This document shows positions 11,701 to 24,150 of a stretch of DNA of 64,000 bases, in pieces; positions within the stretch are counted from its first letter, which is position 1, and each line of letters begins with the position of its first letter. Location of the stretch: positions 132,710,792-132,774,791 of the forward strand of contig CM041084.1 of NCBI GenBank assembly GCA_023079485.1, written 5' to 3'. The notes under the pieces are model-generated. The model had not been told where the DNA came from, ran no database searches, and saw only the letters and a list, made by a program, of their open reading frames with translations. This DNA comes from Archilochus colubris (Eukaryota; Chordata; Aves; Apodiformes; Trochilidae). The translations under genes were made by a program, and so were the position numbers.

Positions 11701-14129
11701 CCCACACTCCTGGCACTGTATCAGCAGCAAAAGGCTTTTCTCCCTGTATCTTTATTTCCTAACAAAAATGCCATTAACCTGGTATAAACCAAACCTTGTT
11801 TCACAGTGTGGTATGTCTTCATCCTACCTGTATGCATATAGCCCTGGGGTTACATTTTCAATGTGGTGAATAGTAGATATCTGCACAGATCCTGTTGGCT
11901 GCTAATAGGATTTGTTCATGCTGCTCCCTGACATCTTTTTAAACACTCATACTGGTGATTTATTTTATTACAGTGTTACAGGAGACACTTTGTAAAGTGT
12001 ATTCTGATTCTGTATTCAGCAGCGTGAACCACTCCGAGGGAAAGGGACCAAGTATATGTCTGAGTCTGTGCTGTATTGCCACAGAAAGTGGACATAGGTT
12101 GTTGGCTCCATATTTATGTGGTCATAAATTGCCTGTTTTGCTGACACTTTAAATGAAGGAGAGCATTAGCACTGCTGGTTTTCTGGCAGGAAGCCTAAGA
12201 GGAACTTGGTATGCCTTGTGTGTCTAGCTAATGCCACTTCCATGGAAAGTTTTGATTAAGTACTTTGTGTATTGAGAGGAAATCAGAGGCACTTGGAGGA
12301 AGAAAGCTTATCTGCTCCAGACTCATTGAAGAGTAATTTGGTGAGAGCACTAAATGACTTTCAATTAATTGAAAATTTTTTTCTTAAATATTGCCAGAAA
12401 ATACAAGAAAATCAGTCTGAATGGGAGACTATAAATTAATCTGTAGATCTAGTCCATTCCCTCCGTACTTGCTGGAAGATGTCACAGTAATACAAGTCAG
12501 AGATGTTGGGCTTCTGAAAATAATCTGATACACTGGATTTCATTAAGCTCCCTAATTGTAATTATCAGAACACTGGAAGCTGGTTTGTCTACAGACAGTA
12601 TTTTGATTTGTCATTTCTTTAACAGTTTTTAAGCTTATAAACATCCAATAATTCTTTTTAATACAGGTATAATTTTGATAGCAAATGTTATATAACTAAG
12701 TAGCCATATTAAAATTATAGATGTTGAAATTGAACTTACTGCATGGGAATTTTAGCTCTGCTTCCTGGTTCTCATAGTTATGGGAAGAAAATTGCCTCAG
12801 TTCTTCTCAGACTGTCTTGAAGGATTGCTCTGTGAAAAGAGCAGTTCTCAAGAGCAGGAATATTTCATTTACCACTAGTTACAGTGCATGATTTATTCTG
12901 GAATATGCTTGGTGTATGAGTCATTGTTCTAGCTGCATTACAGCAAAGCCAGGAGGGCCAACCCAGGTTTGTACAGGGCTTCTTATGTCATGCTGTGTTC
13001 TCCTTAATCCCTGTAATCTTTTTATGGCCTCAGTAGGGTGTGACTTCCACCCTTTTATCCATCTTTCAACCAAGATAGAAAATCTGCTTTATTACTCACT
13101 TAGTTTTTCTTCCAGGAGAAATGGAGCTTTCTCAAGAACCTATCCAAAAATGTAAAAAACTCTGTAAGGCCCTAGGGATGACCATACAGTGTTAGCTTTT
13201 GTCCCTGTTTGATCTTCCATCTTTAACACAGCTCAAGATACTCTTTGCAATAAATAACCAGAGTGAAAGCACAACACCAGCACAACTTTTGAAATGGCCA
13301 ACTCTTTTGTTCCTCTGTAAAATGAGTCATTGGTCAGCTCTTCCTAGTAATCTTATTTTAAATACTTATTCTCCTGTGAACTGTACTGTCAGATGAAACA
13401 TTCCCTTACCCCAAGGCCTCAGGTCTTTTTGTTTCTTAACATGGACAAGGTTGTTTTCTAAACACAGAATTCTAGGTCTGATTTCATAATGTTTTTCTGT
13501 TTCTGATGATGTTTATGAAAAAGTGAATCTGAAGACTGGAATAAATAAAGCTTCTTTCTTTATTCTCATGTATTATGAGATGCCATTTCAGAGGTATACA
13601 TCAGATGGGGAGACTCGTGGGAAGGGGAAAAATGAGTGCAACAGATGCCTCATAAGAGAAAAATGCTATTTATGAGGAAAGTTCCAAGACTGGAAGATGC
13701 CATCAAAAGGTTATTTACCTTTAAGCAAATCATTGCATTTTTCCTGAGTTTTTCTAATGTGAAAGATGAGAAATAGTTTGGCATTTATTATCAAAAACTA
13801 GTTGTAAACAGAATTACCTCTGGGTGTTACTGAGCAATGCTAGATGCCTCCACTGCTACTGAGAGACAAACAAAGGAATCCTTAAGGAAAACATGGGGAA
13901 AGTTCAGAACCCAGAAAAATGAAATATATCCAAATATTTCAATTAAAGTAAAGACTGCTACGGTCTCAAACCCTTGGTGAGATCATTACTTCACGTGAAG
14001 TTAGAGCAGTGGTCCCATGCAGAGTGGAGGGAGACCTGAGAAACATTGCCCTTATTGTAATCCCTGCCCCATACAGCAGCCTTGCACACAGCCTCAGGCA
14101 GTGCACAGGCAGGCTCTGGAATTTGTTGC
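5736..14129. other. Long single-copy AT-rich stretch
   Basis: About 8.4 kb with no recognised repeat or RNA gene. The open frames present (60-90 codons) have no splice context, domain or repeat match. Two short splice-flanked open segments are discussed separately, at 6346-6424 and, more weakly, at 13116-13163. This could be intergenic DNA or intron. Confidence 0.5.
6346..6424 (+). CDS. Candidate internal coding exon (unrecognised)
   Basis: A 79-nt segment is preceded by a good polypyrimidine tract and acceptor (GTCTCTTTCTTATCCAG, ending at 6345) and followed by the donor GTCAGT at 6425-6430. One frame is open throughout: two leading bases, then 25 codons reading QQEQPVQSSAFVNVKQGHTT followed by MFNTK, then AG. 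The other two frames contain stops. The composition looks protein-like, but I do not recognise the family and see no domain. The donor has an unusual C at +3, which lowers its strength. No partner exon is established. It may be a real internal exon, an alternative exon or a chance pseudo-exon. Confidence 0.25.
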
Positions 14130-14335
14130 AGCATCATGTGAATGCTAAAAAGTTCAGAAAATATAAGAAAAAGCTTTTTTTCATGTGAAGGTGGTCAAAC
14201 AGCAGAACTGATTGCCACAAGGTTGCATGGTCTCCATCCTAGGAGATAATCAAAACCCAACTGGTTATGGCCCTGAGCAGGCTCTGAGCACGAGGACTGG
14301 AGGATCCTCTGAGGTCCCCAAACAGCCTTGGTGAC
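14130..14335 (+). mobile_element. CR1 LINE, old 3' end fragment
   Basis: This short degraded CR1 tail is recognised from 'gtgaaggtggtcaaacagca' near 14186, 'ggttgcatggtctccatcct' at 14221, 'caaaacccaactggttatgg' at 14251 and 'ggatcctctgaggtcccc' near 14302. These follow the order of the CR1 ORF2 end and 3' UTR. The terminal ATTCTATG octamers are lost. Divergence is high and no open frame remains. Confidence 0.8.
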
Positions 14336-17300
14336 TTTTTAGTCAGTTGCAGTCTATGAAACACATTATGAATCCTCTGAACCTCAATTCCCAGAAGCAG
14401 GAGAGTTTTGTCCTACTGTTTGCCACTGTCCCCATTAATTTGTCCCTTAAGGCTGGTTTTGGCCACCATCCCAAAGGATGCTGAGCTCAGCTGACCATTG
14501 TCCTTATCCAGCATGAATTTTCCTGTGTGTATTGAGAGGATACTGGGCTGGAATGCAGATAAGGGCTAGGTCTAATTATGGAGGAGAAGTTATTTAGGAG
14601 AGGAGGGTAAAGCAATGCAGCTAAACCTGTGATCCATTCAGAGAAGCCAAGGAGGAGTCCTGATACTTGTTTCTTCTCTGGGCATTGTAACTCAGGGCAG
14701 AGATAGTAGAAATCTGGCCAGTGCCAGTGTCCCCAGCCCAATCCATCTGGACTGCTGGTGCAGCTCAGGGCAAGGCAGACTGGTACCCTGCACTCACCTC
14801 TTCTCTGCCAGAACTCAAAAAAGCTTCCTCTCAATTTTCACTTTGTTTAGTCCAGTTGTTGGGGCCCTGACATTATCCAAAGAGCAAACCAAATCGACAT
14901 TTGTGACATTTGACCACTAGGCAGCTGGGAGGCTTCAATTTGTGTTATAAAAACTATTTAGTTACACCTGTTTAATAAATAGGATGATCACATTAATAGG
15001 TAGCATCTTGTTAAGATGTGCGAAAGGTTTGCCACAAAATCTAAAGGCCACAACAAGAGAGGCCAAAAAAGGAAAGACTTGACATGTGATACTTCTGAAG
15101 TCAGAAGTGGAGATGAAACAAAGTAAATTAAATTAGAAAAACAAAGCAAAACCTCCAAACCTCAAAGACTTCTGCTTCTTCAACTGTAAGTCCTTCTTGT
15201 CTTTCTATATAAATGTCAGATTCTTTATAAATAAACATGTTGCTCTTTTAAAATAATTGCTGATGACTCAATAGCTCATCTTTATTATTGTATATTTTAA
15301 ATATGCAGACTTCAGCATGCCTATATCTGTGCTCTTTGGGGGAAAAGTAAGTCTTTAATCATACTCCTAGCTAGCCTTCCTTTCATCTAGTAGTTTACTT
15401 GCTTTGACGAATGAATATAACTTTGTGAGATCAGTGGGGTTTTTTAAGGCTCACTCACCTACTTATGTAACTTCCCTTATGTAGAGATTGTAATTGCAAT
15501 TTTTATTTTACTTCAATGGACACCAGTCAGATCAAGAGGCAGGTTTATAGACAATCAGTTTATTTATTGTATTCCACTTGGTGTTTGTAATAATCACTCC
15601 TGAAACTTAAATGTTTCTCATATAAAAACGGATGTAAACAAAATTTTAACGTGACAATGCAGAGGGTTTTTTTGTTACTGTTACTATATAAAACCTGCAT
15701 CGAGTACCAAATAAAGGATCTGACTCTGCTGTTGCTTAGGGATCTTCTGCTTTGCCCATTGCTGACTGCCACAAGGCTGCAATCTAGCTCTGCTCCTTGC
15801 TTTAGTGAATGAGAAAAAAAAGGTGGGAAAGCATGTAGTTTTGTTTTCTTAGAGGTTGTGTTGTGTTGTGTAAGGCTTGTGGGTCCTCCTTTTTAAGGAG
15901 ACATTAAAGTACCTGGGTGCTTTGGTGAGGAGTCTCTGTAGCTGTGCAGCGATGGTGGGGACCACCCTGTAATGGACCAGCTGTGCTGGGGAGAGCAGAA
16001 GCTGTTAGAGCCTAGCACTAACACTGAAGGCACTGAAAAATCAATGAATTCTAGTTAAACACAAGCTTGAAATTGCCACTCTGAGGGAGGGGCAAATATT
16101 TCTAGCAGGACACAGCCTGTGTATTCGTCCACAGTAAAAAGACAGCATTCCCAGATTCAGAGGGGAATGTGACTTTTGCAAGTGGAGCAAGACTGGCTTT
16201 AGAACAGGCATACCTTAGAAATATGTACTGGGTTTTTTCCCCATCATTTACATGTGTTACAAAAAGTACAAGTAATAGACAGAATAACAAGCTGGCCCAT
16301 ACTGTGATGGTTGTCTGTCCACAGGAGAACCACGTGCAAGATTTGCAGCTTCTTTCCTGTGCTTTCACAAGCATCTCTATGCTGTCAGAAACATCTGTGT
16401 GTTGTTTTCACTTTCTGGGCCCTCATTTCTCCTTCTCCTGAAGCTGCCCTTCAGGTCTGCCACTCTGCAGTGTTGCTTGTGCCAGTAGTGATCCAGGACC
16501 CTTGTACTGAGAGAAGAGCTTCTGCATGTATCATCTTCTATAGAATGATTGTCTGAATTGATTCCAGTTCATAAAGCTGACATTTAATTGACATCAGAGT
16601 TAACCATTGATATCCTCAGCAGAGTTAGTCCAGCTTTTATGTTTTAATAACTGTGAACAGCACAGAGCCTCAGGTAGATTCCTTTCAAGGTAGATTCCTT
16701 TCAAGGTAGATTCATCAGGGCAAAAAAGATCATTAGCTGCTGGTAATGGATTGTTTCTCAGTAAGTTAAATGCAAATTCAGACATTCTTTGAACTGCCAG
16801 TGCAGGCTTTTTTCAATGACAAAGAGAACAGATGAGCCATGGTATCCTGATTAGTCCTTTAACATCTGTTTTAAAAAGAATCTTTGAAAACCAGGAAGTA
16901 TTGGAAATATACTGTCCTACTCATTAATTAGCAGTAGAAGTAATGAGATATCTCAAAACTCCCTCAGTACCGACCTACTTAGTGTGTACTTGGCTGGACT
17001 TCATCTAATTCTTTTCAAAGTGATGTGCAGGTGTCAGGAAAGAAATACTGGAAGCAATTTCCATCCATTTTGGCTGTTCAGTCACTCATGCTGAGTGATA
17101 AGCACGTATCAGATCTAGTTATCTATTATACTTTGTGATGAGCATATAATGAGATGGTCTCTGCCTTGCTGTATTCTCCTCGAGTCCATGGGCAGCATTC
17201 ATAAAATTAGGATGAGAGAAATTTGGTGGTAACCATTTGTTTGCTGGAGGCAATTTTATACGAAGGAAAATACTATGTAGTAATGTCTTCTCGTGCATGA

Positions 17301-18341
17301 TGGTGCAGTTGTGGTAATGGTAGAAACCTGGCTTGCCCATAAAATTATCTGTTTCCCTGAAACCCCTTCAGGGTTCGCATCAGGTGTGGGGTCTGCCTCT
17401 GTTATTTTCCCTTCTGGTCATTGAGGGCTCTGCTCACAGGTGCAGCTCTGGCTGCAACTGCCACACAGGCATAGGGGTAACATTTTTCCTTATTAATTGA
17501 GAGACTGTATTTAATAGAGACTTGCTGAAAGAAAACCTTTCCTTTGGTAAAACATGAGATTTTTCTGTGGCTTTTAACTCCTGCTTGCTTATAACAAGTG
17601 TATAGACTCCTTCTTAAAAAAAATTGAATAAATTTGTCCTTCTCTGTATCTTATCAGAAGCACTCCCTCGTGCACCACTTCAGAGAGATAAAAGATTTCT
17701 GAGAATCTTGTGGCTCTGTACACCTCGCCTTGTGACATTTTCTCACAGGAAATATTTGCCTCATACGCAAATGTTGGTTGGTCTCAGTCCTTGTGATTAG
17801 CAATGGCTAAGTTATATGTAATTTTAATCTCAAAAAGTTGATCATGTGCTTCCTTTAAATAATGGAAGTTATTGAAGACTGGATTATGTCAAGCTAATAT
17901 GATCATTTTGGTTTAAAATTGAGTAGAGAGCTGCATGTATTCATGTGATGAATTTCAACCTAGCTTTGCTGAACTTCTATATAAAAGACTGCAGATATTG
18001 GCATGTGATTATGAAATAGCTAACGTACATACTGATAATCAGATTGTGTTTAAAATAGCAGTTCTTCTTTCCCTCAAATGACTCTCTAGATTCTGTCCAG
18101 TCTATCATGTGAAAGTTTCTGTAAGCCAATTTGTAGGAAGAGACTGTTCAACAAAATTCTTGCTATCAATTAAGCTTTGCCACAATTTGCTGCATGTTCT
18201 TAATAGTGACTGTAACCTACATAAAATATTAATAAAGGATTTGGAAGATTTTTTGTTCTGTGCAGGCCAGGATGCTGGAGACATCTGAGGATGGTGGGCT
18301 CCAGAAGTGAGGTTACGCCAACACTGAATACAGAAGAACCA
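14336..18341. other. Single-copy AT-rich DNA, no gene seen
   Basis: About 4 kb without identifiable repeats apart from the small tandem repeat at 16673-16713. A TTGTG-type run occurs at about 15856-15870. A good GTGAGT donor-like string is present on the minus strand near 15450, but no acceptor or open exon lies with it. Confidence 0.5.
16673..16713. repeat. 16-bp tandem repeat, about 2.5 copies
   Basis: The unit GGTAGATTCCTTTCAA is repeated exactly at 16673-16688 and 16689-16704, followed by a partial third copy (GGTAGATTC). The copies are identical, so the duplication is recent or polymorphic. No function is suggested. Confidence 0.95.
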
Positions 18342-18560
18342 TCACTTCTTTTGACAGGCTGGTGATGCTGTGCTTGATGTCCCCAGGATGCAGTTTGCCC
18401 TCGTGGCTGCCTGGGCACACTGATGGCTTCTATTGAGCCTGCTGCAGCCCCGAGTACCTTTCTGCAGGGCTGGTTTCCAGGCACACCTCTCGCCATTGAT
18501 GTCTGTGGCTTGTGTTCCCCTGTGCCAAGTGCAGGATGGCGCATTCGGAGTTGCTGGGTT
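18342..18560 (-). mobile_element. CR1 LINE, minus strand, internal ORF2 fragment
   Basis: On the minus strand this codes for part of CR1 ORF2 downstream of the RT core. A 78-codon frame (18578 to 18342) contains SRLNRSHQCAQAATRANCIL, which corresponds to the well-conserved CR1 block usually reading SRLNMSQQCA followed by AAKRANCIL. The antisense is visible on the plus strand as 'ggatgcagtttgccctcgtg' and 'cctttctgcagggctg'. It has neither 5' nor 3' CR1 ends, so it is an internal remnant. A longer 178-codon frame running through it on the same strand is a different frame and not a gene. Confidence 0.85.
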
Positions 18561-18734
18561 TGGGAATCGCTGCCGCAATATAGGCAGATCCCTCCCTCAG
18601 GTGGGTCAACATCAGGTCCCCGGTTGGTGTGAGCAGCAAAGGTGCACGGGGTGTGTGTGAGTCCTGCCCCGAGATGTGGGTTGCTAAAGAGAGAGAGGAG
18701 GAGGCGAGCCGTGGTGAGGGGTGAGATGTGGCCC

Positions 18735-18738
18735 AAAA
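18735..18738 (-). terminator. RNA polymerase III terminator of tRNA-Leu
   Basis: AAAA on the plus strand gives TTTT in the transcript, five bases after the discriminator base of the tRNA. A run of four T is the minimal vertebrate Pol III terminator, so the 3' trailer would be very short. Confidence 0.85.
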
Positions 18739-18754
18739 GGGAGTGTCAGAAGTG

Positions 18755-18765
18755 GGATTCGAACC
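18755..18765 (-). promoter_or_regulatory. B box of tRNA-Leu internal promoter
   Basis: GGTTCGAATCC on the minus strand is a perfect match to the TFIIIC-binding B box (GGTTCGANTCC). It lies in the T arm of the tRNA. Confidence 0.95.
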
Positions 18766-18808
18766 CACGCCTCCAGGGGAGACTGCGACCTGAACGCAGC
18801 GCCTTAGA

Positions 18809-18819
18809 CCGCTCGGCCA
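18809..18819 (-). promoter_or_regulatory. A box of tRNA-Leu internal promoter
   Basis: TGGCCGAGCGG on the minus strand, positions 8-18 of the tRNA, fits the A box consensus (TRGYNNARNNG) in the form usual for leucine tRNAs. Together with the B box it forms a type 2 Pol III promoter. Confidence 0.93.
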
Positions 18820-18826
18820 TCCTGAC

Positions 18827-19619
18827 CCACAGGGGCTGTTGCCGTCTCAGCAGCACCTGGGGTGCTGGTGCCGGACTCCACTCTGTGTCCCACAGTGAAT
18901 GTTAAAAAATATGCCAGGCTAAAATGGTTCTTGTGCTGATTCTGCTGTAACTATAATCGCTGGTGTTAATTTGTTTGACTCGGTGAGTACCTGAATGTCG
19001 CTATGTTGAGAAAGAAGCCGGGACTGTTGTTCATAAATTACACAAGCCATGCAGCAGAGGCTTCAAGGTGTACAGAAATGAATAAAAATGTGGTAGGTTG
19101 CACAAGGGCATTGTCAAGGCTGATTTGTTTCCTATGCTGTCTATAAAAATCCCTTTGAGGCAGGTGCAGGTTATTCATGTTGAGTGTTCCCTGTGACATT
19201 TGAAAGAGAAGTGTTACAGTGAAACAAATTGTATCTTCCCTTGCTGCATTTTTTTATAATTATCCAAGAAGCTCTAACCGTACTATATGAATTTGGTCAG
19301 GATTTAGGAGTAAAAGTCAGTTTGGAAAGCAAGAGGTACATGTGTTTGGGAGCATCAGCTTTAAAATTCAATGGCTCTGTTTGAAATGTAAATTTAATTA
19401 AAAAATCAAATTTTGTCATGTGACAACCAACCAGAAACTGACTATCAGAAATTACAAGTATACCTCTGTCCCCAAAACGTAATTATTCCCTGGAACCTTA
19501 AGGAACAGTATTTTGAAAATGGCATGACAAAAAAGGCTAAAGTCTCTGCTAGGTTGGTCAGAAATTTATACTGATTTAATTAGGTTCTGTTATGGAAGAA
19601 AAACAATTTTTACTGTTTG
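18827..19619. other. Single-copy DNA upstream of the tRNA gene
   Basis: The first 70 bases are moderately GC-rich, then the sequence becomes AT-rich. No gene or recognised repeat was seen. Confidence 0.5.
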
Positions 19620-19895
19620 GAGGAATGGTTCTTCTGGATCTGGTTTCTTGCTCTGGGCAGCCCAAAGTGCTGAACCTAGTAGTCTGATGCAGTCTCACTG
19701 TTGCTAAATAGAGGGGAATAATGACCTGCTGTCCATGTCCTTCCTTGGAGATACACAGGAGTGGACTGGACAAGTCCGTGCCTTGTCTTGACTTCAGAAT
19801 TAATTCTGTCGTCAAAATTGGCCTTGCTTTGAGCAAGGCATTAGAGTAGGCATGTGCCATAGATCCCCTCAAACCTGTGCTGTTCTGTGGTTCTA
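19620..19895 (+). mobile_element. CR1 LINE, old 3' end fragment
   Basis: This diverged CR1 tail is recognised from 'actggacaagtccgtgcc' near 19766, then 'ggccttgctttgagcaaggc' at about 19821, then the decayed end 'gatcccctcaaacc' and 'ttctgtggttcta'. The order and spacing match the CR1 3' UTR, in which TGCTTTGAGCAGGGGGTTGG is followed by the GGTCCCTTCCAACC block and ATTCTATG octamers. The left boundary is approximate. No coding capacity remains. Confidence 0.8.
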
Positions 19896-20913
19896 CAATT
19901 TTGTGCCATAATTTTGAACAATTTTATGCAACAACAATTCAATACATTTAGAGTATTTATACTGTGCCTTGGATTTGCAGTTAATGTGTCCTAAACATTT
20001 GCATTTTTGTGCTTGTATTTATTACTAGAGCAACAAGTAATTTTTCCTGGCTCCTAATTGTATTTAAAGACTAGCCTATGTAACCAGTGTTTTTATAACA
20101 TACTGGAAATTTTATGCTTCTTGTTATGAAGGGAGACAGAAGGTATGCTGTTATGCATTTCAGTGTTCCAGACTTGTAGAAAGAGCAGGCCTGGCTGACT
20201 TACTGGGAGGGATTCTTTGATGGCCAGAGATGTAAGTTTCCCATAAATAGAATTAGCAATATATTTAAATGCTGTGGGGGGACTTGGTAGTAAAGGTCAC
20301 AAAACCTGTTTATATGAACTCGATAGTTTTGTTCAAATTGGAGTCCTAGCTAGTGTGGTGATGATCTGGGGGGGGCTGTTTTATTTTTATTTTTTTATTT
20401 TTTTTTAAGCCATAACTGTTGAAGTCAACAGAAACATTATCAAGTTTTCTTGTCCCCTCCATGTAGCAAGATAGGGAGGATCCAGTAAGTGGAAATACAG
20501 TTGGCAGATATATGGCCATCCAAGGCTGCTCATAGAGTAGCAACTCCAAAATAAACTGGGGTTGCAGCTACACCCATTCTATCAGCACAGAGTTGTTTGG
20601 GTCTTCAGCCAACAGCTCCAAAACCTTATTTATGTTCAGTATTTCAAGGCAAAGTGATGGTGAAAAGCAGATAGAATACATCTTGAATGACTGGGAAAAT
20701 TAACTAAATAGGTCTTAATTTTAAGGTCTTAATTTAAATCAAGTCTAAATCATAAAGATAACCTTACCCATTGGCTTCAAAACTCATGGATTACACAAGG
20801 AAGGTTTTTCTTGTAGAGCTGTGTACCAGACATACAGTGACCTTAGTGGAGAATCAGACCATGCCTACTCCTGGACAGCACTGGTGTCTCCTTTAGCAGT
20901 GGCAATTTTTTGA

Positions 20914-20941
20914 TCTGGAACTCTCTGTCTGGAACTCTCTC
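20914..20941. repeat. 14-bp tandem duplication
   Basis: TCTGGAACTCTCTG is followed directly by TCTGGAACTCTCTC, two copies with one difference. A local slippage product without obvious function. Confidence 0.9.
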
Positions 20942-23900
20942 TGTGTTAACTCTCAGGCTGTTGCTGCAAAATGTGCTGATCTGGCAACTTGCTGGTCAGA
21001 ATGTTGCAGTACTTTGTATGCTAGGGGTGGATTCAGCCCTGCTTGCTGATCCATGACTGAATTCCATATAGCAGTTTCTATACTGACTGATGTAAGCTCT
21101 GGTAAGTGAACTGTAAACCTCCATAAAAATTACATATTCATAAAGATGTGTGTATTCCCCAGCTGCTTTGATGCAGGCTTAACTAACTGCCTGTCACACA
21201 ACCAGATTCATTGGTTTTGAGGCTGTTCTTTTGCAGGGTGGGCTTCTCAGCTACTGAAAATGAGTCTCTGGGACTTGAGATGCGTTGTTTCCATTGGAAG
21301 TGATAGCTCTGAGAGTACTCAGGAGTTCACTTTTGTTGGGTATGCCCTGATGATACTCCCTCAAATGTTGTTATGCTGGTGCCCAACCTAGAATTTAATA
21401 ATAGATGCCTATTATTAGCAAATTGGAGAAAATCTGATTCCATTTTGCATTATTTATGTATATAACAAAAATCAGTGCAGTCTGAGTTCAGTTTTCAGAA
21501 TACATGGCAGTATTCTAGAAAGTTCAATGAGTAAAAAAATACAGAAAAATAGTTTAAATGTGGCTGTCTATTATAAAATTCTTGATAATGACTTGTCTTC
21601 TGAAAGCAGAATTGAAGAATCAAGAATAATGCTAAACCCATATGAGCTAATGTGAAAATATCTGCAATGATTGTACTGATCGATGGAGCTTCAAATGCTG
21701 TTCACAGTATGGTGAATTAATGGATTTAATCAGAGTAACAGGAAACATTTGGGAGCTGAAACCTCTTTCCTCAAATAGAACTCCATCAAGTACTATGATT
21801 TTTCTCTTATTTATGCTTTTTTTCTGTTGTGAATATGCAGCTACTGTAGCTGCCTGTAATGTCAGTTGATGAAGTTCATGATTTTGTGGATGCTACATGG
21901 GACAACATAAACCTCTTTACAATTAGAAAGGGAAACAAAGCTTGCAAATCCTGCTTTGTTTCGGGCAAAAATCAGAAATAGTAGGTAGCAACAATGGGGT
22001 TCCCAAATTCAGAAGAATGGACAGACTCAATGTATAGAAGTGAGTACACAGTTTTTTCTGATTCTTTTCCAGCTTCTGGGTGTTACTCCCTAAACACTTT
22101 ATGGAAAGAGACTTCCCCATTTACAGCTGAAATGATGTGCAGAATGGTCAGCTAAACTGGCAGGTCTTGGGGCAGTAACCTTCTCACCCAGCTCAGCTGT
22201 GCAGAGAAAGTAGTCTGTACCTATTGCCTAAGCTTACATCTGCACAAACCTCTCAAAACCCGAGGAAGCTGCAGGGGTCTGAGGTTAGTGCAGTTTTAGC
22301 ATTGAATTTGCAATTTTCGTTATTAGATGTTGTGGTTAAACTTATGGTGCTGTAGTGATTCACACTGATGTCAGTATACAGAAGCAGTCAATCTATTTAA
22401 ATGCTGGGTCCAGCATCTCCAGCACTGGGGATAAAAGGATCAAAACGTCACCTGATACCAAGTTTGTCTCCCACCTTTTCTATCCATCCTCTGTCACTTG
22501 ATAGCTCTTCCTTGGCCATTATGAGTTTCTGTCCTGCAAAGCCACTTAGTGAGAGCATCTTTTGTGATTTTTTTGTGGTTCTTTCTTTGAATAGGAGGGC
22601 TGTTTTCCTTCTTATGTTTCAGGGCTCTCCTTGTGGGCTCTGAAAGAAATAATTACTAATTCAGAAAGAGTAGCTGAATCCTGTGGGACCAATGCATCTC
22701 CTTCCAAAGAGAAAGTGGAATACGTTATATGGATAATAACAAGATGGTTAAATTGGGACTTGCTTTAAAAATTTTATGCCTTTTCAATATGTTTATAACC
22801 TCACATTTTGCCTGTAGTTCTGCAAATGCAAATGTGCTTAACCTTACCAGTACCACTTGTCCTGTTGTCAGACCTTTTTGGTTGCATAAACAGTAATAAA
22901 AAGTGATGCATAGACTCAAAATGTTGTCAGGAACCTGGGAAGCTTTCTTCCTGCCTTCCATAAGTTTTAGAGACCAGATTTACTCCTTTATATTAAAAAT
23001 ATATTTACATCAGTAGCAGAAACAGACTGCAAGCTAGAATGCTGTGCATTGGGACCATGCTTTCTCAGCTGCCAGCTGCTTTTGCAGCAGAACTTGATGT
23101 CTTGTCATGGTCACAGGTAAAAATGGGCTTGAATAGTAATAGAGGCTTTGTCCTGTGCATCAGTTCTAGTGGGAACTGGAGATCTGAGGGGAGTAGCTGA
23201 GAAAAAAAAAATCTTTGTTTTACTCTATTCACTTGGGTCTTCCCTATTCAATAACTCATCCATAAAACACCTTATAAGTAAGAATGCTCATAAATCTCCT
23301 TTGAATTAGGTACATTCTCTTAAATTCCCATAACTAATAAACTGCACTTGAAGATGTAAAGCTGATTAAGTGTGTGGAATCCTGTGGTGTTTATAGGAAG
23401 CCAGCAATGCTAGAGAAGGCTGGCATGGCATGGCTGCGCTGTCTGTGTTCATAATAGAAAATGCCTCAGGAGTACACACTCCAGCAGGATCCAGAAGAAG
23501 TACAGCATCTGTGTATGAGGCAGGGGAGGGAGAATTCCTTCTATCCCCTGCAACTGATGTTGAGTCTCAGCTTTCTTTTCCTCCCAAGTCACTATTTCAT
23601 CATGAACTTGAGCACCAACTGGAGAGCGCTTTGGTCTGCAATTGCTTCCTGTTGACCTGGAATAATGTTTTTTCTTCATTTTTTAAATTCTAAAGTGTAA
23701 ATCAGGAAGTTCTTTAAAACATAAAGATGGAACTGCCTTTATCTTAAGACTGTATTGGCTGTTCACAGGAGTCATGAGTTCCTGTTTAAAGTGTTAACCA
23801 CTGTGATTATAGTGAGTGGATTTCTTATCCACTGTCATTAGAACAAATTCAAATGAAGAGTAGATCTCAGTCCTGTTCCTGACCTGTCCTCATCCTGTCC

Positions 23901-24133
23901 TATAACCTTCTAACTCCCAGGGATAAAAGCAGTTAAATTTATTACTATAAATACAGGGTGTGGATGGGGGTGTGTATTTAGCGTGGCTAAAGAAAGGTAA
24001 CTTGACAGCTGACACTGGGGCAGAACCTGACCTGCAAGATTCTAATTAGTAATTGATGAATAAGCATCTAGCATGACTTTCAGCTTCCAGCTCAAATGTT
24101 CTAGCTGTGAAAAATATCCTTGTACTTGTTTGG

Positions 24134-24150
24134 AAAAAAAAAAAAAAAAA
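24134..24150. repeat. A17 homopolymer
   Basis: Seventeen consecutive A residues. No retroposed gene precedes it and no target duplication is visible, so it is treated as a simple homopolymer and not a processed-pseudogene tail. Confidence 0.9.

Larger units (their letters stand above)
18744..18826 (-). tRNA. tRNA-Leu (anticodon CAG)
   Basis: This is an 83-nt type II tRNA gene that decodes CUG leucine codons. On the minus strand it starts GTCAGGATGGCCGAGCGG and ends with the T arm GTGGG-TTCGAAT-CCCAC and discriminator A. The anticodon stem CTGCG/CGCAG encloses the loop TTCAGGT with anticodon CAG. A long variable arm (TCTCC...GGAGG) follows, as expected for leucine. The acceptor stem GTCAGGA pairs with TTCTGAC, including one G-U wobble at pair 6-67. 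CCA is not encoded and there is no intron, both normal here. Promoter boxes and terminator are intact, so it looks functional. It is solitary in this window, and no SINE-like tail is attached. Confidence 0.97.

Noticed and set aside
18200..18736. 178-codon open frame on the minus strand, among the longest in the window
   Set aside because: It overlaps an antisense-readable CR1 fragment whose true ORF2 frame is different, begins at a non-ATG codon in the tRNA terminator, and shows no domain.
18744..18826. tRNA-derived SINE instead of a tRNA gene
   Set aside because: All tRNA arms pair, the terminator follows directly, and there is no SINE body or tail.
24134..24150. A17 run as the tail of a processed pseudogene
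   Set aside because: No gene-like or repeat-like sequence precedes it and no target-site duplication is visible.
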